A stretch of 64,000 nt of DNA, taken from the NCBI GenBank assembly GCA_904066235.2, contig CAJFCV020000003.1:186001-250000 (forward strand). Direction: 5' to 3'. Positions within the stretch are counted from its first letter, which is position 1. Every line of letters starts with the position of its first letter. A program made the translations under genes and the position numbers. Source of the DNA: Bursaphelenchus xylophilus (taxonomy: Eukaryota > Nematoda > Chromadorea > Rhabditida > Aphelenchoididae). The notes below the pieces were generated by a model. That model was not told where the DNA came from, made no database searches, and was given only the letters and a program-made list of their open reading frames with translations. This document shows, in pieces, positions 20,130 to 30,199 of this stretch.

Positions 20130-20350
20130 CTCGGTGCGACTTTTTGGGGTCGGCAACGGTTCGGGTCAACACAAAATGGATCGATATGGGGCGTTGGATA
20201 CCAAAAACAGGTTTTAGGAAGTGCCTGAGGCCTGACAAATCCGTTGGATGGTAGTCGAACACCCGGCGAAGGCTCAGCGGGAGCTTGCAGTATCTCCAAT
20301 TTTCTAATTTTAGCAATTACTACATTAGTTTTCTTCACCCTGAATTATAG
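20130..20350. repeat. Interspersed repeat, GCCGTTGGATGGTCGG family
   Basis: Contains AAATCCGTTGGATGGTAGTC and TTTTCTAATTTTAGCAATTA. Its left end GGTGCGACTTTTTGG is the complement of the family's right end, so the family has terminal inverted repeats. Confidence 0.65.
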
Positions 20351-20649
20351 TAGCGGATAAAACAAACCAAATTTGGTTTATGGAAACGCGATTACGAAGA
20401 AGTAAATAGTGACACTTCGTTTTGAACGAATCACCAAAAAGGGGCGGGAAATCTTTTCTTCTTTAACGAAATGTCAACAATCGATATTGAGACGAAATAT
20501 CAAACCCGAACTTGGCTGTTGTTCCAGATTTGCCACGTTTGCATGTGCGTTGCGGATGCCGACGAAGAGTTTGTGGAAAAATGTGAAAATTTACATTTAT
20601 TTTTTATTTGAGTTTCAAAAATTCCTTTTGCATTTGCGTCTCATTTCTC

Positions 20650-20806
20650 TTCCATAAGATTTCAATGTTCGGTCGGTTATTTTCTTTCTCCTTGTGGAAG
20701 TATTTGAAGCCTGAACGGTAAAGTTGACCGTGTTATAATTTTTGTTAGTTAGCTAATCTTGAACATCATGGACAACATGTGGTTTTGTCGTCAGATCAGA
20801 CTTTTT
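20650..20806 (-). pseudogene. Broken copy of the 18058-18201 coding exon
   Basis: Same-frame similarity to the exon at 18058-18201 is interrupted by an in-frame stop and a frame shift. It is part of a longer duplicated block that continues to about 21030. Confidence 0.5.
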
Positions 20807-21029
20807 CCTTGTGACGTAATTTTACATTGTTCCTTACACCTGAATTCATTTTTTTTCTGGTTTTATGCGCAGTATCCGTATTTCTATTCTGTTGATTATG
20901 TGTAATGTGTTGATCTATGTCTGATTTAATTGATTCTAAATTTTATAATTTATTACCTAAAGTAATATTCTCCTTGTATTCGTCGATGTTTTCAGTCTGA
21001 ACCCCACAAATCTTTGAACGCTTACCATC

Positions 21030-24000
21030 ATGATGATGTTCGAGCCAGAGGAAATTTCTTACGCCGATCGCGTCAACATTATTTTCCATCGAATCAAAAT
21101 GGAGCCATTAGGACCGAAACGATTTGATCTGGCCAAAAATTTGATTCAAATTGGCTATTCGTACAACTTGTCCGACGATATTGTGGTCAAATGTATGAAC
21201 TTGTGCTTGATTGTGCAGAGCAATGAGGAGCGATTGGAGGCTGAATCTACGCTCTTTTCGATGATCGAGATGATTTCCAAGAGGAAGCCGAGGATCTTCG
21301 ACGATTTGCCGAGATTTTTTGAAGCCTCCCTTGTGGATCCAAAGTTGGCCGTCGAGAAGGCGATTATTTGTCTGTGAGTTATTTTCGTTTTTTGTTTGGT
21401 ATTTAGACGAAGAAAATAGCTTCAAATTGACATCAACAAGTGATGTTATTCATGTCTATTATTTTTTCAAATTTTACGTGATGGTCTGAGGAGATGACTG
21501 CATTTTGACAAAAAATTATTATTAGATCTCTCTTCTTCCAGCCGAGCCATTTCCATCGACGAAGCGGTCCTATATCCACTCCGCCTTCGGCTTGTACCAT
21601 TCATGAAGAAAGCTTTGGACAAGATCTGCTCCAGTCTGCCAATTCAACGCCCATTTGTGGCCGTCAGTGTGATGAAGATCTTGGTTGGGTGGCAGAAGCG
21701 GAGAAATGCCATGGAGAAAGCAAAGAAAGGTGTAGATTGGGAGATAGCGTGTGTGGTGAAAGATCTAGTGGATAAAGTCGTGTCTAATGTGGATAGCACC
21801 GTAAAAGTAAAGAAGGAGGAGTTGGTGGAAGATGAGGATCTCAAAGACATACCAACAACATATTTTGAGCATATTGCTTGCATCTTGATCAGAATCGGGA
21901 CCACTTTGCATTCAGTTCGAAGATTTGGAGAGGTATTGATCTTTTATTTCAAAAACTGTCTAGTTGTTTGTGTAATTCAGTGGAATTATTTTTAGCCATA
22001 CAAAGATCAACGTGCCACGGTGTCGTCAGATCAGCCGGGACGGAGTTGGGTAAGTCTTTTTCAATTGTGTTTGTCGATTTTTAGGCACCTCAATTGAAAT
22101 CGGACATTTTCCATCTACTCTCGACTGCATTGGCCAGAAATTTTTGTAGAACGGATGTGAGGGTCAAGTCTGATTGGTTTGAGTACCTCATCGATCAGTC
22201 CAAGTCGCTACCGGACACCGCGGAGAGATCCCATGCCGTCTCCGAGTTTTATTACACATTATACTTCTTTGTGGAGATGTTTAGTGAATGTCGTGATCAA
22301 TATGTGCTGATGAAGATTGTCAGAGGAGTGGAGAGGATCCTAACAAATGTCTTTGAGCACAAAATTGTGACTGTGAGTTGGAGTTGGTTGAAGTTGTGAG
22401 CTCTTTTGTTGTTTTAGGTATATACAACAGCTTTCCTCCTGACGTCTCGGATTTTTGGATTGAGCAGATCCAGGTCGGGCTTAGATGCCGCTCCCCACCT
22501 TTTTCAGCACGTGATGAGTTTTTTCCGCCACTTCTTCACGAAGTTGGCGGACCCGCAGACCAATTTCGACTTGAGTTTCTTGAAACAAATCCGAATCTCC
22601 ACCAATTTCTTGGCCACGATTTCCAAGTTCCAACCCAACTTCATCGAAGGAGTTTCGATCAACTTTTTTGTCAAAGCGGCTGAAAAGATTGTCCACATGT
22701 TTGTCCGCAACGTCGAGCTGAACGCGGAGAACCCCAGGATTTTCGAATCGCCCGAGTATCAGAATTTGTTGCGAAGTGTTACGTCAATTGTTCGTATCAT
22801 TACGCCTTGTCTATATAAGGCTTCGCAGGTTGGTTGCTGCATTTTTTTTGATTGCTTTTTACCTTTAGGAGGTCTGTCGCAACGTTTCGCAAAGCATTTT
22901 GATGCCGGCGGTTCCGATTGTCCTGCCCTCGCATCTGGTCGACCGCGATCTTCTTCACCACCTCCTGGTCACGCTGATACCTCTGTTGAACGGCCCCGCG
23001 GCCCCATCCTATTGTGTCCCACTTCTTCACCGTCTCTCAACTTTTCGGCATTTGATTTTCCAGCAAAAGGAGAGTTTGCAACCGATTTTCAAACGCATCA
23101 TCAGGCATATTAATGGGTCGCAAACCCTGCGAACTACGAGACTCATGGCGGAGGTGGAGCCGATTTTGGTGGTGGAACAGTTTAAAAGAGACCTGAAGAG
23201 GGCGTATGAGATTAAGAAGGAGATGTCGCAGATCCAGAAAACTTTCTCGTCGAAGGATGGCGATAGAGGTATAATGAAGAAAAAAATTTTCGATTTTTGG
23301 CAAATTTGATTTTGTTCATTGCTGGATAAAGTAATTTTTGTTTGATTCCAGCCCTGAGAGAAGAAATGGACGACATCCTGAAAAAACATTTTGCCTATAC
23401 GGTCCCCGGATACATCCATCCGCAGAATTTGTATGAAATCCCAACCCTAATGGCACTCCGAGCCAAATTGTTGGAAATTGCGACAGATGCGACGTTTGAG
23501 TAAGTTGATTTGTTGTGGTTTTTTATTGTTTTAGTGAGGTGAATGAACTCTTCCTTTTGGCGATTCATATGGTCGAAGAGGCGAAGAAACAACCAAAGCC
23601 GGTTCATCAACGGATTCGAGAAGAAGAACGAAAGGTCTTCAAGTATTATTCGGAATACCTGGAGAAGAATTTGGCCCAAGCGGTGAGGAATGTTGAGGAT
23701 GGATCTGCGGTGTAAGTTGGTTTTTTTATTTTGTGTCTTTCCGCTTTAGGTCGATGAATTCGGAGTTGGACGATTGGGGAAACCGAAAATTATTATTTTC
23801 CTTCGATGCAAAGGTCGAAATTAGGATAATCGAGGGTGCTGATTGCGAAAATGACATTCGTTTTTTGATTGTTACTTTTTTCTTAAGTAGTACTATTAGG
23901 TAGTAATTTTTTGAAAATTTTCCAAAAATACTGGATTTAGGGGTTTTCGAAGGTGCTGGTTTCGAAAATCATGTTAAATTTTCCTCTAGTACTCAATAGT

Positions 24001-24626
24001 ACTATTTGATACTATGTAGTACGAGGTGTAAATTTGGCCTTTAGGTGTTAGTGGTCTTGTTCTGGTGCGTAGTTTTTTTCAGTACTCTTGAGAAAAAAAA
24101 ACGTTTTAAAGAATTTTCAAAAAAATTGCATATTTTTTTACTGCTTAAGAAAAAAGTAACAATCAAAAAAATGAATGTCATTTTCGAAATCAGCACCTCG
24201 ATTATCCTAATTTCGGCATTTACATTGAAGAAAAATAATACTTTTCGGTTTCCCCAATCGTCGCAGTTTCGATGAATTCTATCAATTTTCTTCAGTTGGA
24301 ATGTGGATGATGTCCTAAACGCGGCCAATGTGACCTTAGTAACAGCCCGAGCTCTTCGCTACGCCAACGCTAAACAAGGCCAAGTGCTGATGCAACGCTT
24401 CCTCGGCTCGGTCCATGTCATGCTCACAGCACAAGCAGCCACAACTTGCGAGATTTCGAAGTGGTCCAACTACATCTCGATCGCCTTGGATGAGGTCCCC
24501 ATCGAACACTGGGACCCGTACGTAACGCAGATCATCCTCGACTTGAAGCGAGGCACCGTCCCCGACTTTCTCCACCGCGTCGGCCATGCTGTTTCTTTTT
24601 TTCGAAACAAAGACCGAGGAAAATAA
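21030..24626 (+). CDS. TRRAP-like HEAT-repeat protein, short form without FAT or kinase region
   Basis: Nine exons (21030-21373, 21542-21932, 21996-22049, 22085-22372, 22418-22828, 22869-23268, 23352-23499, 23535-23711, 24296-24626) join in phase to 847 aa, almost wholly helical. Segments recall the part of human TRRAP before its FAT domain: a HLLSTALARNFC...SDWFEYLI stretch (residues about 268-300), an NFLATISKFQPNFIEG helix (about 400-420), and a region with a conserved tryptophan and basic helix near 155. TRRAP/TRR-1 is the scaffold of Tip60-type acetyltransferase complexes and is several times longer. Here the stop codon overlaps an AATAAA and no FAT or pseudokinase follows. It is thus a partial paralogue or a split gene. 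ATG choice: first of ATGATGATG, 23 bases after a TTTTCAG acceptor. Confidence 0.6.
23769..24262. repeat. Palindromic element in last intron of the TRRAP-like gene
   Basis: Arms GACGATTGGGGAAACCGAAA and its complement, each continuing about 110 bases into GAAAATGACATTCG-like sequence, with an AT-rich centre. A relative is at 44826-45680. Confidence 0.8.
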
Positions 24627-25255
24627 AAAGTGCCATCAATCGGAGGGTCACAAGATTAATCGATTTTATTTCTTTGCGGGTATTTTTTTTTGCCATTTAC
24701 CTCAAGATCCGGCGTTCTGGCCAGTTGAATCGCAGGAAAACGGAGGTTTTGTCGGGTTGGGATATTATACAGTGGCGGACCTGATCCAGTGGCAAAAACC
24801 GTACCATTTTGCATTTGGGAAGCATTAAAAATGTGGCAAAATGCGTCCCTCTCCAAGTGAAAATACTTCGTTTTGAAGGGCGCTTTTGAAATCGGAGTTT
24901 TTTCACTTGGAGAGGGAAGCATTTTGCCACATTTTTGATACTTCCCGGATGCAAAATGGTTCGTTTTTTGATACTGGGTCCCCCAATGTAATTGGGAATT
25001 TTGAGATTTTTTTTGTTCTTCTAGGCTAATCAGATGGTATATTTTGTATTGTGATGTTGTATAGACATATATTTTTTTTTATCTTTTAACTTTTGTTATG
25101 TTGTAGGCTTATTTCTTGATTTTTGATTCTTTTTTTTTGTTGATGTGGCTATAAATTTGTTTCTTCCTAGACGAGTTTTTACTTTCTTACAACAATTAGT
25201 CATTCGAGACAGATTTTTTCAGCCTGCTTTATTTTTAGTCTGGTCTTCGAACCGC
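24627..25255. other. Intergenic stretch with one MITE
   Basis: Outside the MITE at 24770-24988 the sequence is T-rich and shows no gene. AATAAA signals serve the flanking convergent genes (24622-24627 on plus; 25229-25234 on minus). Confidence 0.5.
24770..24988. repeat. CAGTGGGGGACC-family MITE
   Basis: CAGTGGCGGACC left end after TA; right end GGGTCCCCCAATG before TA. Clear inverted arms. Confidence 0.85.
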
Positions 25256-25448
25256 TCAACCTAATTTTAGAGCCACTAGTGTCATGTGATTGTTCCGTAT
25301 GAACACTTTATGTTTTATCCCCATTCCCTCGGCTCGGAGGACGGCATGATCAGAACCTGTTCGGCTGCACTTTAGGTTGGCCTTGAGGTTAGGTTTCCGT
25401 TCAAAGACGACCACGTCACATTCGGCAGACACGTTTACGTGGGTGACG
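25256..25448 (-). CDS. Terminal exon of an unrecognised minus-strand gene
   Basis: After an AG at 25449-25450, 63 codons of well-mixed sequence run to a TGA at 25256, with motifs SAECDVVVFER, SDHAVLRAEGMG and IRNNHMTLVALKLG. An AATAAA on the same strand lies about 22 bases past the stop (complement at 25229-25234). The composition is unlike the surrounding AT-rich DNA, so I read it as a true 3' exon. Upstream exons may be those at 27.8-29.1 kb (-). The family is not recognised. Confidence 0.45.
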
Positions 25449-25834
25449 CTTTTTAGAGAGGGAAAATATGAGGTTTAAAAAGCTTTATAACACCTTAAGA
25501 TATGTTATAAAAGCTGAGAGGGCCTTTGAACTGGGTGATGATGATTATTTTGGATATTCATTATTTGACTTAGGTTGGCAAAAAAATTTTGATCACCAAT
25601 TCAGCCGTTGGTGATCAAATTTCATCTGAAATTGTTGTATCCTTTGTGGGTTTTCCGAAATTTTGGACCGAGCTGATATTTGATGATAAATTTTGGCATC
25701 TTTTTTGTCAAAAGCAGGCGCAAAATTGGACCAGAATTTTTGAAGTTGTCTGGATAATTACCCCGTCTACTTTGCAATACATATCGAGATTTTATGATCG
25801 AAAGTGGTCAGAATTTTGACGTCTTTTTTTGGAT
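25449..25834. other. AT-rich stretch, nothing recognised
   Basis: No gene, repeat arm or motif could be supported here. Confidence 0.4.
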
Positions 25835-26190
25835 TTGACGGGCGGGCGCCCACTTGCGGGCAAATTTTTTGCGGGCAGCCACTTTGCGGGCAGCCGAAAT
25901 TTGAGGCCAGCACCGGCATTTGCGGGCAGCCTGGGACATTTGCGGGCAGGGCCGACAGTTGCGGGCAGCCTGGAAGATTTGCGGGCAGCCGACATTTGCG
26001 GGCAGGCAATACTTGTGGGAAGCCGACATTTGCGGGCAACTGTTCCAAATACAATCTGTGTGATTGTTTTTTTCCCGTTGCCCGGAAATGTTTCAGCTGT
26101 CCGCAAATGTGACCTCCCAAATTTTGCCCTCAAAGTGGTTGCCCGCAAAAAATTTTCCCGCAAACTGGTTGCCCGCAAGTGTCGCGACGC
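25835..26190. repeat. Element of TTGCGGGCAGCC repeats with inverted ends
   Basis: The left part holds about nine units of TTGCGGGCA in one orientation and the right part holds the complement (TGCCCGCAAA). The ends GGGCGCCCACTTGCGGGC and GCCCGCAAGTGTCGCGACGC are inverted. The structure parallels the GC-rich hAT-like elements at 9571 and 13968. Long open frames through it are artefacts of repetition. Confidence 0.65.
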
Positions 26191-26303
26191 CATTTGAGGT
26201 TATGTCTTTTACGTCCGCTCGCAGAGTCGCCACAGGGATCGACATGAACTTCTTTAGTATCTTCGTTCTTTAGTATCCAGCCTCCTAGAGCCGGATCTTT
26301 CTA

Positions 26304-26570
26304 CAGTGGGGGACCTGATCCAGTGGCAAAAAACGTATCATTTTGCATCCGGGAAGTACCAAAAATGTGGCGAAATGCTTCCCTCGCCAAGTGAAAAAAC
26401 TTTGTTTTGAAGGGCGCGCTTTTGAAATCGCAGTTTTTTCACTTGGAGAGGGAGGTATTTTGACACATTTTTTGATGCTTCCCGGACGTTTTCCTTCACA
26501 AAACGTCGGGCGCGCTTTTGAAGAGTTTTTTCATTTGGAAAGGGAAGCATTTTGCCACATTTTTTGATAC
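26304..26570. repeat. CAGTGGGGGACC MITE with rearranged right half
   Basis: Good left end CAGTGGGGGACCTGATCC after TA. The right arm is duplicated and truncated. An imperfect direct repeat of about 28 bases (CCTCCTAGAGCCGGATCTTT, and a near copy at 26578) flanks the element. Confidence 0.75.
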
Positions 26571-27051
26571 TATCCAACCTCCTGGAGCCGGATCTTTTTA
26601 TCAGCATTGTCAGTGGGCAGAATTTTATTTTTAAGAGGTGATGCCATTCCGGACCCACTTGACCAATTCCCGGTCCCATCTTATGACAAATCGCCGGCGG
26701 AAATGATTTATCGGCTGTTGTGACAGCCTGATCCGAATTACGTTTCCCCATCCAGTTTGTCATTATTACTATAACGTTTTTTTTGGCCCAAGACAGATGG
26801 CCCAGCGAGTTGTTTTGCACTTTGTTTTGTGTTCTTCTGGAACAAAACTTTTTTGTTTTATGATCCGAGATTAGTCAAAGGATAGCTTGGAGGAGAATGT
26901 TGGGAGGTTGAGCTCGGCTTTCGCTGACTTCGGCTTGAAGGAATTTTGGGAATTTTGGTTTTTGGTCTATGAGCCTTTCCATGGGCGAGTTGCTGGTCTT
27001 TGTGACAGGAAGGGCGCTCAAGACAAGACAGGTTGATGTTTTGCAAAGTTT
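26571..27051. other. Unique stretch with a weak coding-like segment
   Basis: On the minus strand 26858-26970 reads as Ser/Pro/Lys-rich codons ending TNLGS before a TAA. It could be an exon of the unrecognised gene between 25.3 and 29.1 kb, but no clear splice sites frame it. Confidence 0.25.
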
Positions 27052-27648
27052 TGGAACAATCGACGACGAAACTTGGCGTAAAGACGGATCAAAAGTCGAA
27101 AAAATGCTCTTTTTTTGCGATTTCGAACTTACAAACTTTGCTACGGCTCTGAAATATCAGTCTGTCGGGATAATAGTGAGCACAGTGCGCCGATCGGGTG
27201 ACTGAAGTGAAAAGAAATTCGACTTTGTCGCGACAAAATTCGTTTTCTCGCCGATGCTCATTATTTTCCCGACAGACTGAGACGTATCAGTCTGTCGGGA
27301 AAATAAAGTGGATTTGTCGCAGGACAAATTCTCGCCTCGACACAGTCGTGCACCAAATCTCCAGCCGTTTGCTAGCTGCCACACGACGATGAGGGCTATT
27401 TCAAGACGCGATGAATCCACATTATTTTCCCGACAGGCTCATATCTCGACTCTCGAATGTAAATTCGACTTTTCCGTAACAAAATTAATTTTGTCGGCGG
27501 TGATGCGATTTTTCATGCGACAAAATTCTCATTATTTTCCCGACAGACTGATATAGCCGTAGCAAAGTTTGTAAATTCGAAATCGCAAAAAAAAAGAGCA
27601 TTTTGGTGACTTTTGATCTGTCTTTATGCCAAGTTTCATCATCGATTT
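27052..27648. repeat. Nested cluster of AGTCTGTCGGGAAAATAA elements
   Basis: Two short elements (27157-27280 and 27286-27440) and a lone right end (27529-27552) lie between outer arms of about 90 bases (AACTTGGCGTAAAGAC and its complement). This looks like a palindrome into which copies of the same family inserted. Confidence 0.75.
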
Positions 27649-27879
27649 CGCCTACTTTTTCCGTTGGGTTTCTTCGAAAAAAATGAAAAAAAAAACTTTT
27701 TTCATTTTTTTTGCACTTTGCTATTCTTTGAAATTTGCACTTTCTGGACAAACTAGCGAATTTTCATATGATAGTAAGTCATCAGGAACCCTCTCTGACA
27801 ACTAGTGAGTTTCCAAAGTACTACGAAAAAAACGTTTTTTTTCGCTGCCGATGAGCACAAACATTCCATTCTGAACAAA

Positions 27880-28110
27880 AGTTTTTTTCTCCACTGAAAT
27901 CCATTTTCTATTGCTAAAGGGCGTTCGAGTTGGGGATGTCTGGGCATTTGTAATTTTTGACAAATCGGAGGCGGGAAACCCCGAATAAATGGCGAATCCC
28001 GAGAATTGCAAGGTCTTTCTTTTGTACTTTCGATGATGGACGTCTTGATGTTGGGCTTGTGGTGTGCACTTGTGATATTAGGTGATCGTTGGTCCGAAGA
28101 CACGAGGCTT
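27880..28110 (-). CDS. Possible exon of an unrecognised minus-strand gene
   Basis: From about 28104 downward the minus strand gives some 70 codons rich in Ser, Pro, Asn and His (SSDQRSPNITSAHHKPNIK at the start, FIRGFPPPICQ in the middle). An AG at its start would be phase-compatible with the exon ending at 28771, but it lacks a pyrimidine tract. The downstream end is not resolved. This is weak evidence from composition only. Confidence 0.25.
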
Positions 28111-28248
28111 TTTTTACGAAATTTTCTTTCGTTTTTTTGAAATTTTGTTGGGAGGTGAAGTTTTTTGAAGGGTTTTTTACATTTTGATCAAAATCGGAAA
28201 GATTTTAGGTTGGGTTTTTAAACGGTTTTTGAGATTTTTTGCAGAAAT

Positions 28249-28385
28249 ATCAGTCTGTCGGGAAAATAATGACCATAACATTGCTACGCCGATCGCGTAA
28301 CTGAAGCGAAAAGCAATTTAATTTTGCTACGACACATTTAATTTTTCGATTTTCGAGTGTTCATTATTTTCCCGACAAACTTATA
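28249..28385. repeat. AGTCTGTCGGGAAAATAA-family MITE
   Basis: Left ATCAGTCTGTCGGGAAAATA and right TTATTTTCCCGACAAACTTA. Confidence 0.8.
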
Positions 28386-28770
28386 ACCGAGATTTTTATG
28401 TGGAAAAAATCGATTTTTTTTTGCAAATTAAAATTTTCGAAATGTCATTCTGTTCAACAATTTGCAAGTGGTAGCTTAAAAGCCCCTTTCTCTGACCATA
28501 TCTCCTCATTTTGTATAGTATCTAGCCTGGAAATATTGTTGAATATCTCGGCTTTCATTGGAAAGCACGAGCTAAAATTTAAAAAAACTGATTTATGGAC
28601 TGCATACAGTATGCAAGAAAATTTTAAAGAAAATCTGAGCGCCGAACCCTGAGCAGCCTCCAAGATGTTGTAAACGGTTTCTCCACCTTTTCTTGGCCTT
28701 TTTGCCTCTCTCTCTCTCCCCGATCGGAAGAAACAAAACCTTCTTTGCGAAAACAGAGAAAAAACCTTAC

Positions 28771-29108
28771 AACTTCCGGTGGGCATTGGAGCTCTTTTTC
28801 TGATTAAAGGCCCCCGGCGAACAACTGTCGAATTTGTAGTAATATAACTCGGGATTATCCTGGAAAAAGTAGGCGGAAAAATTGGGGTGCTCTTGCTGAG
28901 AAATTTTCGAAAATTTTTTGTTTTTCTGCTGGGTAATTGTGATGTAACCGGAAGTCGGTGTTTTGGAGGGCCGGAGGCGGGTTTTGCAAAAGGGTAAATT
29001 TTGAGACGATGATTGAATTTGACCGTTGGATCGAGGGGGAAGATTTAGACAGCCAAAAGTAAATGATTTAAATTTTATTTTTGGCCTTATATGGTAGATA
29101 AAGAATAT
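28771..29108 (-). CDS. Coding-like exon of an unrecognised minus-strand gene
   Basis: An ATTTCAG acceptor at 29109-29115 (minus strand) opens a frame of about 112 codons up to a GTAAGG donor at 28765-28770, with no stop. The distal half is convincingly protein-like (PTSGYITITQQ, HPNFSAYFFQDNPELYYYKF, SCSPGAFNQ), with codon use like the other genes. The proximal 20 codons are AT-rich and might be intron. It may belong with the segments at 27880-28110 and 25256-25448. No family is recognised. Confidence 0.45.
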
Positions 29109-30065
29109 CTGAAATGACTCTGATTTTCTGAATACGTTGTTTAAAAATTCCTGAAAGTTTTAGCCTGTAATTTTTAGCATGAGGCGAGATATTCAACTAT
29201 CATGCCTTGAGAGACTATGAAAAATGAGGAGAGACGGTTAGAGAAAAAATCAGCCGTATCTTTGTCGATTCCTCGAGGAAAAATTTGATTTTTTTGCAGA
29301 ATAACGCAGAATGCCAAATTTCATTCTGAAAATCTTGAAAGAATTTTAAAATTTTTGGCGTGTTTCGAGCTAAAAATCGCGATATTTTTTGGAGAATGCA
29401 ATTTCAAAATGTCACAAATATCTAACAAAATTTTATTCTAATTCTGTTTCATCAAAACCTATGAAAAAATTAATGTTAATTTTACGATCATCATTACAGT
29501 GGGGGGATCTGATTCAGGTAAAAAAACGAGGTAAAAAAACGTACCATTTTGCATCCGGGAAGCATCAAAAATGTGGCAAAATGTTTCCCAAGTGAAAAAG
29601 CTCCAATTTCAGAAGCCCTTCAAAGCGAAATTTTTTCACTTGGAGACGGAAGCATTTCGCCACATTTTTTTATGCTTCCCGGATGCAAAATGGTACATTT
29701 TTGCCACTGGATCAAGTCCCCCACTGTACCAACTATAGATATCTTTATTTTACTCCCTCTGCCAACCATCTTACAGTATTTCTGTTTTACACAGCTTTGA
29801 ATCCACCGTACCCTTGATTTCAAACCCCTTTTTCAGCCGGAAGAGATTGAATAACGCGCGTTACCCGATCTGCATGCCCACTCGCTGTTCGTGGCCCCCG
29901 AGGGGATTACGAAAATTCGCCCGCCGCTTAAACCTCCTCACCTTTCCGCTCCAGAGTGATTAGGGGGGCCCGCTGCTTGTTGATTAAGACCCGTCAGGCC
30001 TTGAGTGCCGTCCGGTGCTTTTCCCCCCACAACCTTCTCTCAAATTTTCGCTTCTCTCCGGAGAC
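29109..30065. other. Intergenic stretch with MITE and GC-balanced segment
   Basis: 29109-29490 is AT-rich with scraps of Harbinger-like repeat. After the MITE (29497-29726), 29830-30060 is GC-balanced and unique, with CGCGCGTTACCCG and CCCCCGAGGGG, and looks like a promoter or 5' region for the gene to the right. Confidence 0.4.
29497..29726. repeat. CAGTGGGGGACC-family MITE
   Basis: CAGTGGGGGGATCTG and GTCCCCCACTG ends, with TA on both sides. Confidence 0.85.
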
Positions 30066-30196
30066 ATGGATCCAGGATATGGCGGGATTTATGGGGATTT
30101 TCATTTTTGGCATACGGGAGATATTGTGTTGGGGCCCCTCTGGGATCATTCGCTAAATACATGCTATATTTCGCCAATGACTTCAGCGAGTGTCGG
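30066..30196 (+). CDS. Possible upstream exon of the RxxK docking-protein gene
   Basis: ATG at 30066 in a good context (GAGACATGG) opens 44 codons (MDPGYGGIYGDFHFWHTGDI at the start) to a possible GTAGCA donor at 30197. The phase fits an acceptor at 31234, whose exon is open through the ATG at 31344. However, the joined stretch 31235-31343 has an odd Cys/Arg/Trp-rich composition more like untranslated sequence. It may be an independent small frame. Confidence 0.25.
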
Positions 30197-30199
30197 GTA

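Noticed and set aside
25792..26193. Cys/Pro/Arg-rich open frames on both strands
   Set aside because: They are generated by tandem GCGGGCA units; every frame is open in this stretch.
25800..26200. CRISPR-like array
   Set aside because: Units are short and irregularly spaced, inverted in the second half, and the organism is eukaryotic.
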